DNA from: Ophthalmolycus amberensis
Lineage: Eukaryota; Chordata; Actinopteri; Perciformes; Zoarcidae
Direction of reading: 5' to 3'
DNA length: 64,000 nucleotides
NCBI GenBank assembly: GCA_024529925.1
Contig: JAFEUB010000811.1
Coordinates: 1,893,501-1,957,500 of the forward strand
Below the pieces are notes generated by a model. That model had not been told where the DNA came from, searched no databases, and saw nothing but the letters and a program-made list of their open reading frames with translations. The position numbers were made by a program, and so were the translations under genes. Shown here in pieces: positions 10,986 through 21,671 of the stretch (its first letter is position 1; each line of letters opens with the position of its first letter).

Positions 10986-11104
10986 CAACTGTCGCGCCGA
11001 CGACAACAACCATTTCTCCACAGACAACTGCAGCCCCAACAACAACTGCTCCCCCAACAACAACTGCAGCCCCAACAACAACAGCTGCCCAAACAACAAC
11101 TGCA
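10985..11104 (+). pseudogene. Short orphan fragment of the Thr/Ala/Pro mucin array
   Basis: The plus strand reads TTISPQTTAAPTTTAPP and then TTTAAPTTTAAQTTTA, which are the same 18-bp units (and the 15-bp style APP variant) as the giant array in exon 5 of the mucin gene. Only about six units are present. They are flanked on the right by unrelated sequence that begins GGGCCCCGGATCGCG. There is no Ly6 exon, signal peptide or GPI tail next to it, so it is a detached piece. Confidence 0.7.
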
Positions 11105-11284
11105 GGGCCCCGGATCGCGCAACGTCAAACAGCGCCTTTTTTCCCCAGTTCAAATACTGCAGGAAGGTAAAAGGCAGCCTACCATTAGGACAGTGGTGGG
11201 CCATCAGGGCCTGCAAAGCCTTCTCTGCTGGCCTAAACAGAATCACAAAGCTATAGCTATTTTATAATTTAATAATTTTTCTTA

Positions 11285-12070
11285 AATACACTATTAGACC
11301 AATACCTCATGTACCTTAAGAAGCAGGAAAGCTGCTGACACAATTTACTGACACTAAAGGAGGTAAATAAAAAGATATTTCAAAGATCAATATATTTGTG
11401 CTTACTTTTATGTTAATATATTTTCAAGAAATCTATATAATTTCTCAAAATCATAATGCAACTGAATTGTTTTGCTATCACTTCTGAAACAAGCCGAAGA
11501 CGATTACAATAAGATCAAATGCAACAAACTAAACTAAAGTAAACAGTAAAATAAAAATGACAGTGCTGCTACAGTGCAGTGCACAATATGAATAAATAGC
11601 TCCAAACCCAACTTGCAATAGAAAACAGTTCAGTCAACTCAATGAATTGTCATTGAACGTTGGGCTGCCAGTTCCACAACAGAAGAAGCTCATGCAAAGC
11701 CAGTGTGTGATAATGTGTTAGTAAAGGACTTAACACAGTATGTCAGACTATTTCATCCATGTTAAAACAACTTCTATCACAGTGACACCGTCATTGGTTT
11801 GTTGTCAAGGAAATATTTATCTTGTTTTTCTTTCGTCTGAGGCTCACTGACGCATGACACCAAACAACAAACCAGTTGTTTATGAAAAAAGTGCTGTGCA
11901 TTCCTGCACTTTCTTTCTGAAAGCAAAATACTGTATCAAAGACACAAAAATACATAATTCTCATGTAAATGTAGCACTTAAGGATGAAGTACTTATACGA
12001 CGAAACATTGCCAAAATTTCAGAAAGGGTGTGGGAAGGTGAGTTGACAGGCTGCTTTTGTTTGTGCTTTT
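11285..12070 (+). repeat. Partial second copy of block A sequence
   Basis: The segment from ACCAATACCTCATGTACC through AATGACAGTGCTGCTACAG and TCATTGAACGTTGGGCTGCC matches 7205-7600 and 15745-16000. It then carries a GCTGTGCATTCCTGCACTTTC block shared with 10862 and 21430. It contains no exon. Confidence 0.6.
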
Positions 12071-12217
12071 GTTTGTGACAAGGTTGTTTGTGACAAGGTT
12101 ATTAATATGTGTGGTATTTGTTATAAATGTACAGCGAGGGACATTAGGACCCAGGGGAATGTAGGTGAAGCATGGAACCTGTAGTCTGTACACCAGTCTC
12201 ACTATGCACCGGCTACG

Positions 12218-12236
12218 CCCCCCCCCCCCCCCCCCC
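12218..12236. repeat. Homopolymer run of about 19 C
   Basis: An uninterrupted C run within otherwise unique DNA. Similar runs are a 15-G run at 12880-12894 and a 15-G run at 62061-62075. Lengths of such runs are often misassembled. Confidence 0.85.
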
Positions 12237-12436
12237 AGTTGTTTTCCTAGAAGAGACTCTGATCCTTTCTAAGGCAAACAGGCTGTATGTTGAACTATTC
12301 AGAACACACTATATTCACACTAGTTCTCAATATGCAGATGTCATATATGTGAGTTTCAAACATTTAGATATACTTAAACAAATATATATAGTTGATGGTG
12401 CTATAATGATAAATCAAAGTCCAACAGCCTGCTCAC

Positions 12437-12541
12437 CTGTATAGTGTCTGTGATCTCGCGCCGGGCCTCCGGCTCCTCAGGGTTTGAGTCATCCAGAGAT
12501 AGAGCTCGCCTGTACAATCCCTCTGCTGTTACTAGTTTCTC
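12437..12541 (-). other. Orphan 105-bp exon, TPR-like, unknown gene
   Basis: On the minus strand an acceptor (TCTCTGATGAACAG) is followed by exactly 35 codons and a good donor (CAG then GTGAGC). The peptide reads EKLVTAEGLYRRALSLDDSN and then PEEPEARREITDTIQ. The exon is symmetric (phase 0 at both ends). The AEGLYRRALSLDDSNPE part looks like the second helix of a tetratricopeptide repeat. No neighbouring exon was found within several kilobases on either side, and the surroundings are transposon-rich. It could be one exon of a gene with long introns, or a fragment moved here by duplication. The gene is not recognised. Confidence 0.45.
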
Positions 12542-13237
12542 CTGTTCATCAGAGACAAACAAACACAAGAGAACTCTGAGTAAATAAGGTCAAAGATAAA
12601 TCAATTAATAACAAAATTCCCGTTACCACTCTTATTTCTACATTCGCCGTTTTTTTTAAATTACAGTTACAAACAAAGCCAGTTGATGCTCATTAATTTA
12701 TTCCTAAACAGCTTTTTTGTGTATTCAATGTTGACTAAGCACAGAAATGTTCAAACTGTTTGAGGATTGTTTTAACCGCCATAAAAATTATTTATGTTGT
12801 TGTTTAGTATGCTTGTTTATATGTTGTTTGTACGGTTTGTTTTTGTGAGTATGTTTCTTTTTGGTTTTGTATGTGGGGTGGGGGGGGGGGGGGGTAGTAT
12901 TGTTGGGTGTTGTACTGGGACATGTTTGATCGTGGCACAGCGACAGCAGGAGGACACGTGAAGTGGCAGAAGTCATTCAAAGTGATAAAGTAAAGTAAAG
13001 TTAAAGTGTTACGGTTTAAGTTAAAGTGATCATCTTTGATCGAATGTTTCAAGTGGACTCATTTCCCTCTTGGTTGTGTGCAGCCAGTGAGGTAAGTTAT
13101 CCATCTAAATTTGTCATCGTGCATATTTGCGGGCAAACTGTTTTGTGTAATGTTAACGCCAGATTGTTTTGTTAGTCATCAGTAGAGAGAACTAAAGGTG
13201 TTGTGTATTTCCTGGAGGGAGTGAGAATTGTCCTGTC

Positions 13238-13753
13238 TGTTATGACTCAGAGCTTCATAAGATAATGATCATGAATGCTGTGTGCCTCCCTGCCTGAGGG
13301 TGGTGCTGTTTACATTGGTTTTGATCTGTTGAGTTGCAGGTGATTGGACTGGGGACTGATGAGGCTTGAGTTAAGAAGGAACCTGTGGAGGCCATTTCAC
13401 TCTCTCTTTTCTCTTCAGCTCCCAACCAGGCCATGCTGCACTGCCAAGGGGGTCGCTATTCTACCGATCGGGGTGGCAAATCGTAGTATATAGCCTAAAA
13501 GCAGTCCAGTAGTGGTAGGGGTGAGAATTTGTTCATATGTTTTCTCCAGTTTTCTTTTTTGATTTGGTAAGTTACTATATTAATGAAGGTTGATTTGGAC
13601 CAGGCTCACCATGATGCTTGTTGCTACAAACAGCTGTGTAAATAAATAAAATTTCGATTGTATGGCAACAGCACTGGTCATTATTGGGAGTGGGGATGAG
13701 AGGGAGACCCATCGTTATGCTGCGCTCAGGTTTCCCCTAGACCGGGCGTAACA
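13238..13753 (+). mobile_element. Probable solo LTR, Ty3/gypsy type
   Basis: The segment starts TGTTATGACTCAGAGC and ends ACCGGGCGTAACA, with TG...CA termini and the CGTAACA ending shared with the LTRs at 9881 and 16005. Four-base direct repeats TGTC flank it (13234-13237 and 13754-13757). AATAAATAAAA near 13641 could be its poly(A) signal. No internal coding sequence is attached. Confidence 0.6.
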
Positions 13754-13757
13754 TGTC

Positions 13758-14904
13758 TCTCCTATATATATACTTTTAGTTGTACACCAGTTTAAAAAAA
13801 GGAAAATACTGCCAGGAAGAAAATTGACATGAAAAATGTATTTAGAGACATAGAGGCAGCAGAGGAGGCGTGCATTGTCTCTAATATGCTGTGCAACTGC
13901 TGGCGACGCCTCTTCAACCCCACATGTAGGCAGAATGAGAAGCAGGATAATGATTACTTACATGGTGGAATAGAGCATTTTGTGCTAGTACATTTCTACT
14001 GTGACTTAGTTTATGTGACTGTACTCACTAACAAAACTATATATGTGACATATGATTGTGTACCTAGGAGAGTGGTAACAGGACCATATGGGTTATCTCT
14101 GTCTTTGCTTTGATAAGAGGGAGTAATTCAATGACGGTACAGTTTAACCAGGGAATGTTCCCAGGGGTAATCGAGGGTAATAAAGACAGATCTCTTTGTG
14201 GGACAAGGCTCAGAGGATGAATGGGATAGCTGGAGGGGTCAATGGGGAGCTTGACACTGCTGATCAATTGTGATAATGTAAATACCTGATGTATGGTCAT
14301 ATAGACTGCGCTGCAGTCACGAGTTCAGTCTTCAGATCTTCAAGTTCAACGGATTGTCTGTCAAGGTAAATATTTTATCTGATCGTGACAGATGACAACT
14401 AGCTTGATTGTATAATTGATGTCGTCTGGGTCTGGCTACATAGCCTATGTGTACATGGTGATGATTATAATATCAAGCCAGCGCTCGATGCTAACATGCT
14501 AATGACGCTAGCATGCTGTCTAGGCTAGTGCATCCAGTGTTTAGCAAGTTAACTTATCAGTGGAGTAGCTAGCTATAGGATGACAACCTTATCAAGAGAC
14601 GTCTGACCATCTAATCTTGCACTGTATTACAAGTTATGCTGTATCTTCTGAATGTGAATGTCATAATGCCATATCAATTACTGGCAGATAATATAGTTAG
14701 CCAGGCGATGGCAGTAGATGTCCATTTGTTAAAAAAAACTAAAAAACATTAAATATCCAATTAATTTTATTTAAAAGGCATATTATGAAAGTATTCTTAG
14801 TTTTATTATTTCATACATTCTACAGTTGGCCAGGTGGACAACATGTCTGACTGTTCTTCCTTTCTGTGGGGTTCACCAGAGCTTTGATGTCTTTTGACCA
14901 TCTC
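13758..14904. other. Unassigned intergenic DNA
   Basis: No exon or named repeat is recognised. A 94-codon ORF at 13829-14113 has no recognisable motif and no splice context. Duplicated block C begins near 14905 with GCTAACGGGGCTAATACAG. Confidence 0.4.
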
Positions 14905-16004
14905 TGCTAACGGGGCTAATACAGTTAGAGCTAACAGCTAATACGGCTATTTCAGGAATTTCTTAGAGAAGTTGGCTGCAGACAGGAACTCTCTTCTTGG
15001 GTTGGGGAAGGCCCTGATGATAAAACACAATTCAGAAAACACAACATTTTACAAAACACTGTTTGAATAAACAAAACAACATTTCAAAAAGCATAACGGC
15101 GTCAGGTGAGACTCAAACCGGAAAAGGTAGATATATTGGACAATGATTCCTCATTGCTGATTGGATACAATCATTGGTCAGTTTGTGACGAATGGAAGTA
15201 CTTCTTCTTTAAAGAGTCGGATGTTTCTCTCAGAGCTATTATATTTGACTTATATATTGGACGTAAATTCATAATGTGGACACAAACATGACACAAAATG
15301 AATGATAATGGTCTGCATGCATGTATGAATAAACTATTCTCACATCTTCACAAAATCAACTTACAAAGTTAATGATATGTTAATTGTGCTCACAACTTCT
15401 TTCCACTGCTCCCAAGTGAACAGCTATTAAATGAATCAATTAACAAATAAAAATCACAGGAACAATACACAGCACAGAGCAATAAGAACACACATAAAGT
15501 AGCATATAACACAAAATAGCATAACGTCATAGCTCTTCCACCAGCTGCACTTGTAGACCACAAGGTGGCAGAAGAGCTCTTTTTTTTAAAGAGCCACTGC
15601 CTGATCGTCTAACTTGCAAAGATTTCTGAAACTCAGAATCACTGATTATTATTCGTATTACATGACAATTTCCATAATATAGCATGACCATCCCATCCAT
15701 CTGTGACAAATAACAATGGATAACAAAAAGCATACATTAGACAAAGACCTCATGAAGCAGTAAGGCTGGTGACACAACTTACTGACACTAATGAAGGTAA
15801 ATAACCACATATTTCAAAGATTAATCAATTTGTGCTTACTTCTATCTTTATATATTTTTTGTAAGAAAGCAATACAATTCATCAATATCATAATGCAACT
15901 GACTTGTTTTGCTTTGGCTTGTGAAAGCACCTGAATAAGATTACAATAAGATCAAATGCAACAAACTAAATTATACAGTAAAATAAAAATGACAGTGCTG
16001 CTAC

Positions 16005-16479
16005 TGTCACGGCTCCGCTGTGACCTCAGCTCGTGTCGGTGTCTCCCCTCTGTTCTCTCTGTCAGTGTGTGTTGTGTGTATGGCATGGGCGCGGCATCAA
16101 TCATCCGGCACCTGGGCTCATCTCCACACCTGCCAACAATCAGACTATCATCACGGACAACTCAAATACCCCAGCTTCCTTCAGTCTCATCGCCAGATTG
16201 TTTCTTCAGCTCAGTGGTAGCTACAGCCTCGGCCCCGCTGAGGTTTATCTCGGCTCAACAGTTAGTTCGCGTTGTTATCCCGTTCTGCAACTAACTTGTG
16301 TTCTTCTTGTGCTCCAAGATTCCTGTGCCACGTCGCCGCCCAGCCGCCGCCACTCACACCGCCTCACCTTCCTACCTGCATGTTCCACCGGCTCACGAAC
16401 AAACTAAATAAAACCTTTTATTTCACGTACCCTGTTGTCCCGGTGTCTGCGCATGGGTCCAGAACAACTGACCGTAACA
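16005..16479 (+). repeat. 5' LTR of the gypsy element
   Basis: The 475-bp segment has TG...CA ends and the typical TGTCACGG start. A poly(A) signal lies in AAACTAAATAAAACC near 16403-16415. Immediately downstream, GAACAATCTGGCCACCATGG holds the gag start in a strong initiation context. The left flank GCTAC has no partner on the right because the 3' end is missing. Confidence 0.7.
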
Positions 16480-16495
16480 GAACAATCTGGCCACC

Positions 16496-17033
16496 ATGGA
16501 CCCAGCGGACCCAAACTTCCTCCGTCAGATGCTAGCCTCCCAGGGCAATCTGATCGACCTGCACGAGACACTTCTCCGGGAAGTAGTAGAGACTCATACG
16601 GACCCTTTCCCCCAGCGTGTCTCAGGGTAGGGCCACAGCCAGCAGACTTCTCTCCCTTCATCAGGGTTCCAGATCAGTCGCAGAATATGCAGTGGACTTC
16701 AGGATTTTAGCGACAGAGAGTGGTTGGGAGGACATTTCGTTGCAGAGTGTTTTTGTCTGCGGGTTATCAGAGAATATCAGGGATGAGTTAGCGGCGAAGG
16801 AGGAGACAGACTCTCTCATTTCCCTGTCCATTCGCTTAGATGACCGCCTTCGTGAGCGCCGCAGAGAGCACACCAGCTGCCAACAAGCCTCCACCTCTCG
16901 CAGTCAGCCTCGGTCAGTCATGCCCGTCTCTCCTCTTCTGAGCGCCAACGGCGGTCCAGGGCAGGCTTATGTGCATATTGCAGTCAGGCTGGTCACCTCC
17001 TCGCCTCCTGTTCCCTCCTGCCTAAAAGACTAG
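16496..17033 (+). pseudogene. Gypsy gag remnant
   Basis: The ATG at 16496 (context CCACCATGG) starts a frame with MDPADPNFLRQML, which ends in a stop at 16628-16630. A second frame from about 16635 carries capsid-like sequence with VAEYAVDFRILA. A CCHC zinc knuckle (C-X2-C-X4-H-X4-C) is encoded at 16970-17011 in yet another frame. The gag is therefore shortened and frameshifted. In the living element it would form the particle shell that packages element RNA. Confidence 0.75.
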
Positions 17034-17056
17034 GTTCATCAGTTACTGAAGGGGTC

Positions 17057-17836
17057 ATGATGAGCCATACCTCCACCTCTTCCTCAGCCCCCCTATCCTG
17101 CAGACATGTGAAAGCATCTCTCACGTGGAAGGGAGAATCCATCCCACTTCATGTCCTGGTTGACTCAGGGGCAGACGAGAACTTCATTGACTCCGCCCTC
17201 GTCGAACAAGCTGGAAATACCACGGAAGCCCTTCCTGTTCCCAAGGAGGTCTACGCCCTGGATGGACAACTCCTGGCTCACATCACTCACCACACAGCTC
17301 CCCTAAGTCTTCACCTGTCCGGTAATCACCACGAGTCAGTAGAACTACTCATAATTTCCTCACCACATGTTCCAGTGGTCCTCGGCCAACCTTGGCTGAA
17401 GTGTCACAACCCTCACATTGATTGGTCCACAGGGACTGTAGTTAGTTGGAGCACATTTTGCCACTCTCACTGTCTCCAGTCAGCTTCAGCTCCCACTAAC
17501 GTAATTGCAACACCCACTATTGAGCCCCCTGACCTCACGTTAGTGCCACCCACTTACCACAACTTAGGGGAGGTATTCAGCAAGGTATTCAGCAAGCAGC
17601 GAGCCCTAACACTGCCCCCACATAGGCCCTATGACTGTGCCATCAACCTGCTCCCTGGCGCCCCTCTGCTCTTCAGCCGCCTTGTCAAGATCTCCCGTCC
17701 TGAGAGAGAGGCTATGGAGAAGTACATCCACGACTCCCTTGCAGCTGGGTTAATCCGACCCTCTTCATCTCCGGTCAGTGCTGGTTTCTTCTTTGTGGAC
17801 AAAAAGGACCACACCCTTTGTCCCTGCATCGATTAG
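17057..17836 (+). pseudogene. Gypsy protease and start of reverse transcriptase
   Basis: The aspartic protease motif LVDSGADENFID is at about 17156-17191, with the catalytic DSG at 17162-17170. Further down come VVLGQPWLKCHNP and then the start of reverse transcriptase with FFVDKKD. A TAG at 17834-17836 interrupts the frame inside the RT, just after TLCPCID. The frame afterwards continues with recognisable RT (KLDLRNAYHL, MPFGLTNA), so this is a single inactivating stop in an otherwise readable domain. Confidence 0.8.
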
Positions 17837-18867
17837 CGTGGTCTCAACGATGTTACCATCAAGAACAAGTATCCCCTCCCTCTCATTGACCCCGCCTGTG
17901 AGCCCCTTCTCAAAGCCACCATCTTCTCCAAACTGGACCTCCGCAATGCCTACCACCTCATTCGGATCTGGGAGGGAGATGAATGGAAGACCGCTTTCAA
18001 CACCCCTCTAGGCCATTTCGAGTATTGGGTCATGCCTTTCGGCCTCACCAACGCCCTGGCGGTGTTCCAGGCCATGGTGAACGATTGAACGATGTCCTCC
18101 GTGACATGCTCAACCACTTCGTTTTTATTTACATTGATGACATCCTCATTTTCTCCCGGAACATGGAGGAACACATCAAGCATGTCAGTCTAGTGCTACA
18201 GCGACTACTGGAGAACAATCTTTTTGTAAAAGTGAAGAAATGTGAATTCCATGTCACCACTGAGTTTCCTTGGATTCATCATCCAGCCAGGGCAGGTGAG
18301 GGCGGATGCAGCAAAGGTTCAGGCGGTGACAGAGTGGCCTACTCCGACCACTCGGAAACAGTTGCAGCGGTTGGATCCTGGGGTTTGCCAACTTTTACCG
18401 ACGGTTTATCCGCAATTACAGCAGAGTGGCTACCCCCCTCACGCAACTCATCTCCACTGCCATGCCCTTTACATGGACTAGAGACTGACGCTGCCTTCGC
18501 CTCCCTCAAACAGCTGTTCACTACGGTCTCCCCAGGATCAGAAGATGCACCCCTGCGCTTTTTTTCCCAGCGCCTGTTCCCCGCAGAGCGCAACTATGAT
18601 GTGGGAAACTGCGAACTATTGACAGTGGTTCTTGCACTCGAGGAGTGGAGGCACTGGTTGGAGGGAGCTGAACAATCATTTGTTTGGACAGACCATAAGA
18701 ATCTCTCTTACCTCCGCTCTGCCAAGAGACTAAACTCCCGACAGGCTCGGTGGGCGTTGTTCCTGGGAAGGTTCAATTTTACACTCACCTGCCGGCCTGG
18801 TTCACGCAACATCAAGCCCGATGCTCTGTCTGCAGTCCACCACGGAAAGAACCCCCTTCGAGCCTGA
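17837..18867 (+). pseudogene. Gypsy reverse transcriptase and RNase H remnant
   Basis: The catalytic YIDD box is encoded at 18130-18141. RT fingers and palm lie in one frame up to about 18085. The YIDD part lies in another, the GFIIQPGQVRADAAK part in the first again, and RNase H (ERNYDVGNCELL, VWTDHKNLSYL) in the second. At least three frameshifts are therefore present. Sequence expected between the RT connection and RNase H is also shortened. Integrase is absent: readable pol ends near 18840 and host DNA resumes at 19020. Confidence 0.8.
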
Positions 18868-19470
18868 ACCCATTCTTCCCCCCTCCTGCGTGTTGGCCGC
18901 TGTCACATGGGGAGTTGAGTCCAGAAGGCCCAGCGCTCCCATCCGGATCCAGGTGGTGGTCCTCCCAACTGTTTGTTTGTGCCGGACACAGTCAGATCCT
19001 GACGGCCCGCCACTGATCAACTGTCATTGAACATTTGGCTGCCCATTCCAGATGTTGAAAAAGTAAAAGACTTAACACAGTATGTCAGACTATTTCATCC
19101 ATGTTAAAACACTTTCTATCACAGTGACACCGTCATTGGTTTGTTGTCAAGGAAATCTTCATCTTGTTTTCCTTTCGTTATGAGCACACTGATACATGAC
19201 ACAAAACAATTATCACCACTACATTTATATGACCATAATAGTGACTCTTTACTTAATCTCCAACAAATTCAGCCAATAAATAGATAAAGATGTTAAAGTT
19301 AGCTCCACCTCAATCAGTTACAACTACAGAGCACTGTGATAGAGGAAGTACATTTACTTTTGGTTGTTGTATTACTCGTTTTAATTCAGCAAAGTATCTG
19401 AAAATGTATTTCAGAAAATTGCTAACTGACAACAAAAGAAGCTGTGTCATAATATATTTTTTATCTACAG

Positions 19471-19601
19471 TGACAAATGGGTCAAGCACTTCTCCAACCT
19501 CTGGCATCTACAAACCTGTGTGCAGTTGTTGCAAGCCTGGCCTACCTTTCATACAAAATGTTGGGAACATAAGCAGTGGACAGTCCTGTACGTTTGTGTA
19601 G
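19471..19601 (+). pseudogene. Dead Ly6/uPAR terminal exon (block C)
   Basis: Near-identical to the block A exon at 8013. After TTTTTTATCTACAG it reads VTNGSSTSPTSGIYKPVCS and ends SSGQSCTFV and stop. It has the acceptor and phase of mucin exon 5 but lacks the closing CC...CN cysteines, the Thr-rich region and the GPI tail. It lies 2.07 kb upstream of the intact gene's start codon on the same strand, with no exon of its own before it. Confidence 0.7.
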
Positions 19602-19617
19602 CCTGCTCTTTCCAGGT

Positions 19618-19975
19618 TGCATGCTGGAGAGGAAGTTGTGTGGCTCGGGCTCCAGTTGCTTGACATCTTGGCTCCATCTTTTTCACTTATGTTTACATTC
19701 TATGTATCATTTTGTCATATGGTTGTCTGTACTGTAATTGTATTATGTGGGTCTATTCAGTACATACGACATCTATTGCTTGTCTGTCCATCCGAAGAGA
19801 GAGAGATCCCTCCTCGGTTGTTCTTCCTGAGTATTTTAACCATCTTTTAATTTGTTCCCTATCGGGAGGGTCTAAGGTTAGAGGGAGCCTGTATGGCTCT
19901 ACAGATCATAAAGCCCCCTGAGATAAATTTGTGATATTGCAATATATAAATACAATTTACTTGATTTGAAATTAA
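19618..19975 (+). mobile_element. Diverged LINE-type 3' tail (block C copy)
   Basis: The paralogue of 8160-8515, carried along by the block duplication and ending TATAAATACAATTTACTTG. The 78-codon frame across it is shared with block A only because of the duplication. Confidence 0.6.
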
Positions 19976-20729
19976 ACACAGCCTACTTTGCCTTTCCTTT
20001 GTTAATACACTATGAGGTGTCCGGACACAGCAAATAGAGAGTTAGAAATGAACAAGGCAGACAAGGCCCAACCCACTTGATGAATCAGGGAACATGATTT
20101 TCAATGTTCTATTATTGAAGTAAAACAGACAGAGTCAGTGACGTCAATTCAACAAGAGCAGGTGTGGCAATGTCGTCATAGAACATCAACAACACCTCAC
20201 TGCCAACAAAAACAAGAAAGTGCATTCAGCAGAGTGCAGATCTCCACCCAGTGCCTGCAACGACTACTGCTGTAATGTTTGATTGAATGAATACAAACCA
20301 AAATTGCATCCCGTCTAAACTGTAAGTGTGTCAGACACATTTCCACTCGCACATCTCATGTAACAGACACTATCATTTAAGAAAAAAAGGGTCAATATAA
20401 TAAATATATGAACAAACAAAGATTACACTAATATTAGACGGAAACTAACAGTCCTGCTGTGTGTTTAGTTCTGCTAGCTGTATTAGCCCCGTCAGCTGTA
20501 GCAATGGGTGCTGAAACCCGGAAGCCTCTTACAGTTTTTTTGCGTTTGCTTATACACTTTGGCTAATTGTGTCAAAAGTATGAATTTCTGAAACAACGTT
20601 AGGTTTTGTGAACACAGTCATGAATGAGCACAAAACATATGAGGCTGATGGGTTCAGTAGTATGCGAGATTAGCCATGGACAGAAAGACAGACACAGAGA
20701 TGAAGAAACACGGACACTCTCACGCACGT

Positions 20730-20730
<1 letters not shown>

Positions 20731-20782
<52 letters not shown>
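20731..20782. repeat. (CA)n microsatellite
   Basis: About 26 uninterrupted CA dinucleotides. Block A lacks the run (its similarity ends near 9185), and block D has a short CACACTTATACACAC stretch followed by an (AT)n run at the equivalent place. Confidence 0.95.
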
Positions 20783-20783
<1 letters not shown>

Positions 20784-21004
20784 TTAAATTATATGAAAAC
20801 AAAAGGCTATGTAAAGCATATGCAAATATGCAAGACCACAGTCTATATCTATACTATATTTATTTATGATTCAACTTATGATTAATATTTGATTGACTTT
20901 TCCAATTGACCCCATTGTATGTGTGAGTTTGAAATGTTGGCTACGTTAGTTACCTGTTATATATATACATATATCTATATATATATATATATACATATAC
21001 GTAT

Positions 21005-21535
21005 AAATACAAACAGTAAATAAGACACAAATATGATTTACAATTTTTTAAAGAAATAAGATACAACAGGACAAACTAGGGTAGAATCCAAATTACAGTG
21101 CACCTACAGTGCAATGCAAGATATAAATAAATAGTTCTAAATTTAAATTAAAAAGGAATACAATGCAGTCCATTTAATTGAACAGAATGTCAAGTTGCCA
21201 GTTTTACAACATTCAAAATGATGGAATACAATAAGAACAGGCAAAGCCAGCTGTGTAAAAATAAAGTGGTTGTTAAGAACATTCCATTACACAGTATGTC
21301 AGACGGTTTCCACCCTGTCAGAACAATGCATATCACAGCAACACCATCATTGCTTTTGTATCAAGAAAATTGTTGTTTTTCTTTTGTCTGAGGATCACTG
21401 ACGCATGACACCAAACAACATGAAAAAAGTGCTGTGCATTCCTGCACTTTCTTTCCGAAAGCAAGGTGGGAAGGTGAGTTGACAGGATGCTATTCCATGT
21501 GACAAGGTTGAGAGTCTGAATCGTCACGTTGTAAA
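21005..21535 (+). repeat. Upstream flank of the mucin gene, paralogous to 10450-10985
   Basis: AGTAAATAAGACACAAATAT through GTGAGTTGACAGGATGCTAT is shared with 10450-10925, and the GCTGTGCATTCCTGCACTTTC part also with 11890. It lies just before the core promoter. Confidence 0.65.
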
Positions 21536-21593
21536 AATGGGATCACACCTCATACCATTACAGGTGTGGTACATTTATAAAACACTTGTCCAG

Positions 21594-21602
21594 TATATAA
21601 AG
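21594..21602 (+). promoter_or_regulatory. TATA box of the Ly6/uPAR mucin gene
   Basis: TATATAAAG lies 78 bp before the ATG at 21672, leaving room for a transcription start near 21625-21630 and a short 5' UTR. The paralogous region at 53463-53674 is alignable here but has only CAGTATAAAGTCG, so the box is partly kept there. Confidence 0.65.
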
Positions 21603-21671
21603 TGTAGCGTCCATAATAAGGTGTAGTATCACCGTCTAAGGATAGTAATCTACAGTACTTACCTGTTCATC

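Larger units (their letters stand above)
16005..19019 (+). mobile_element. Truncated Ty3/gypsy LTR retrotransposon
   Basis: A 5' LTR at 16005-16479 (TGTCACGGCTCC ... CCGTAACA, with AATAAAACC near 16410) precedes gag and pol remains up to about 18870. There is no integrase and no 3' LTR. Beside the uninterrupted host sequence in block A (7478-7554), the element occupies the place of about 70 bp of host DNA. The right end was therefore lost by a deletion that also removed host sequence. Gag-pol has at least one stop and several frameshifts, so the copy is dead. Confidence 0.85.
14905..20640 (+). repeat. Segmental block C (paralogue of block A)
   Basis: Apart from the gypsy insertion at 16005-19019, the block follows block A in order: the GCTAACAGCTAA unit, the AAGGTGGCAGAAGAGCTC unit (15530), the AATGACAGTGCTGCTAC segment (15985), the TCATTGAACATTTGGCTGCC segment (19024), a dead Ly6 exon (19471), a LINE tail (19618) and the ACCCGGAAGCCTCTTACAG segment (20515). 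The matched pieces lie about 11.46 kb downstream of their block A partners in the right half. Confidence 0.75.

Noticed and set aside
13829..14113. 94-codon ORF in unique DNA
   Set aside because: No motif, no splice context, ordinary length for chance. Kept only as unassigned DNA.
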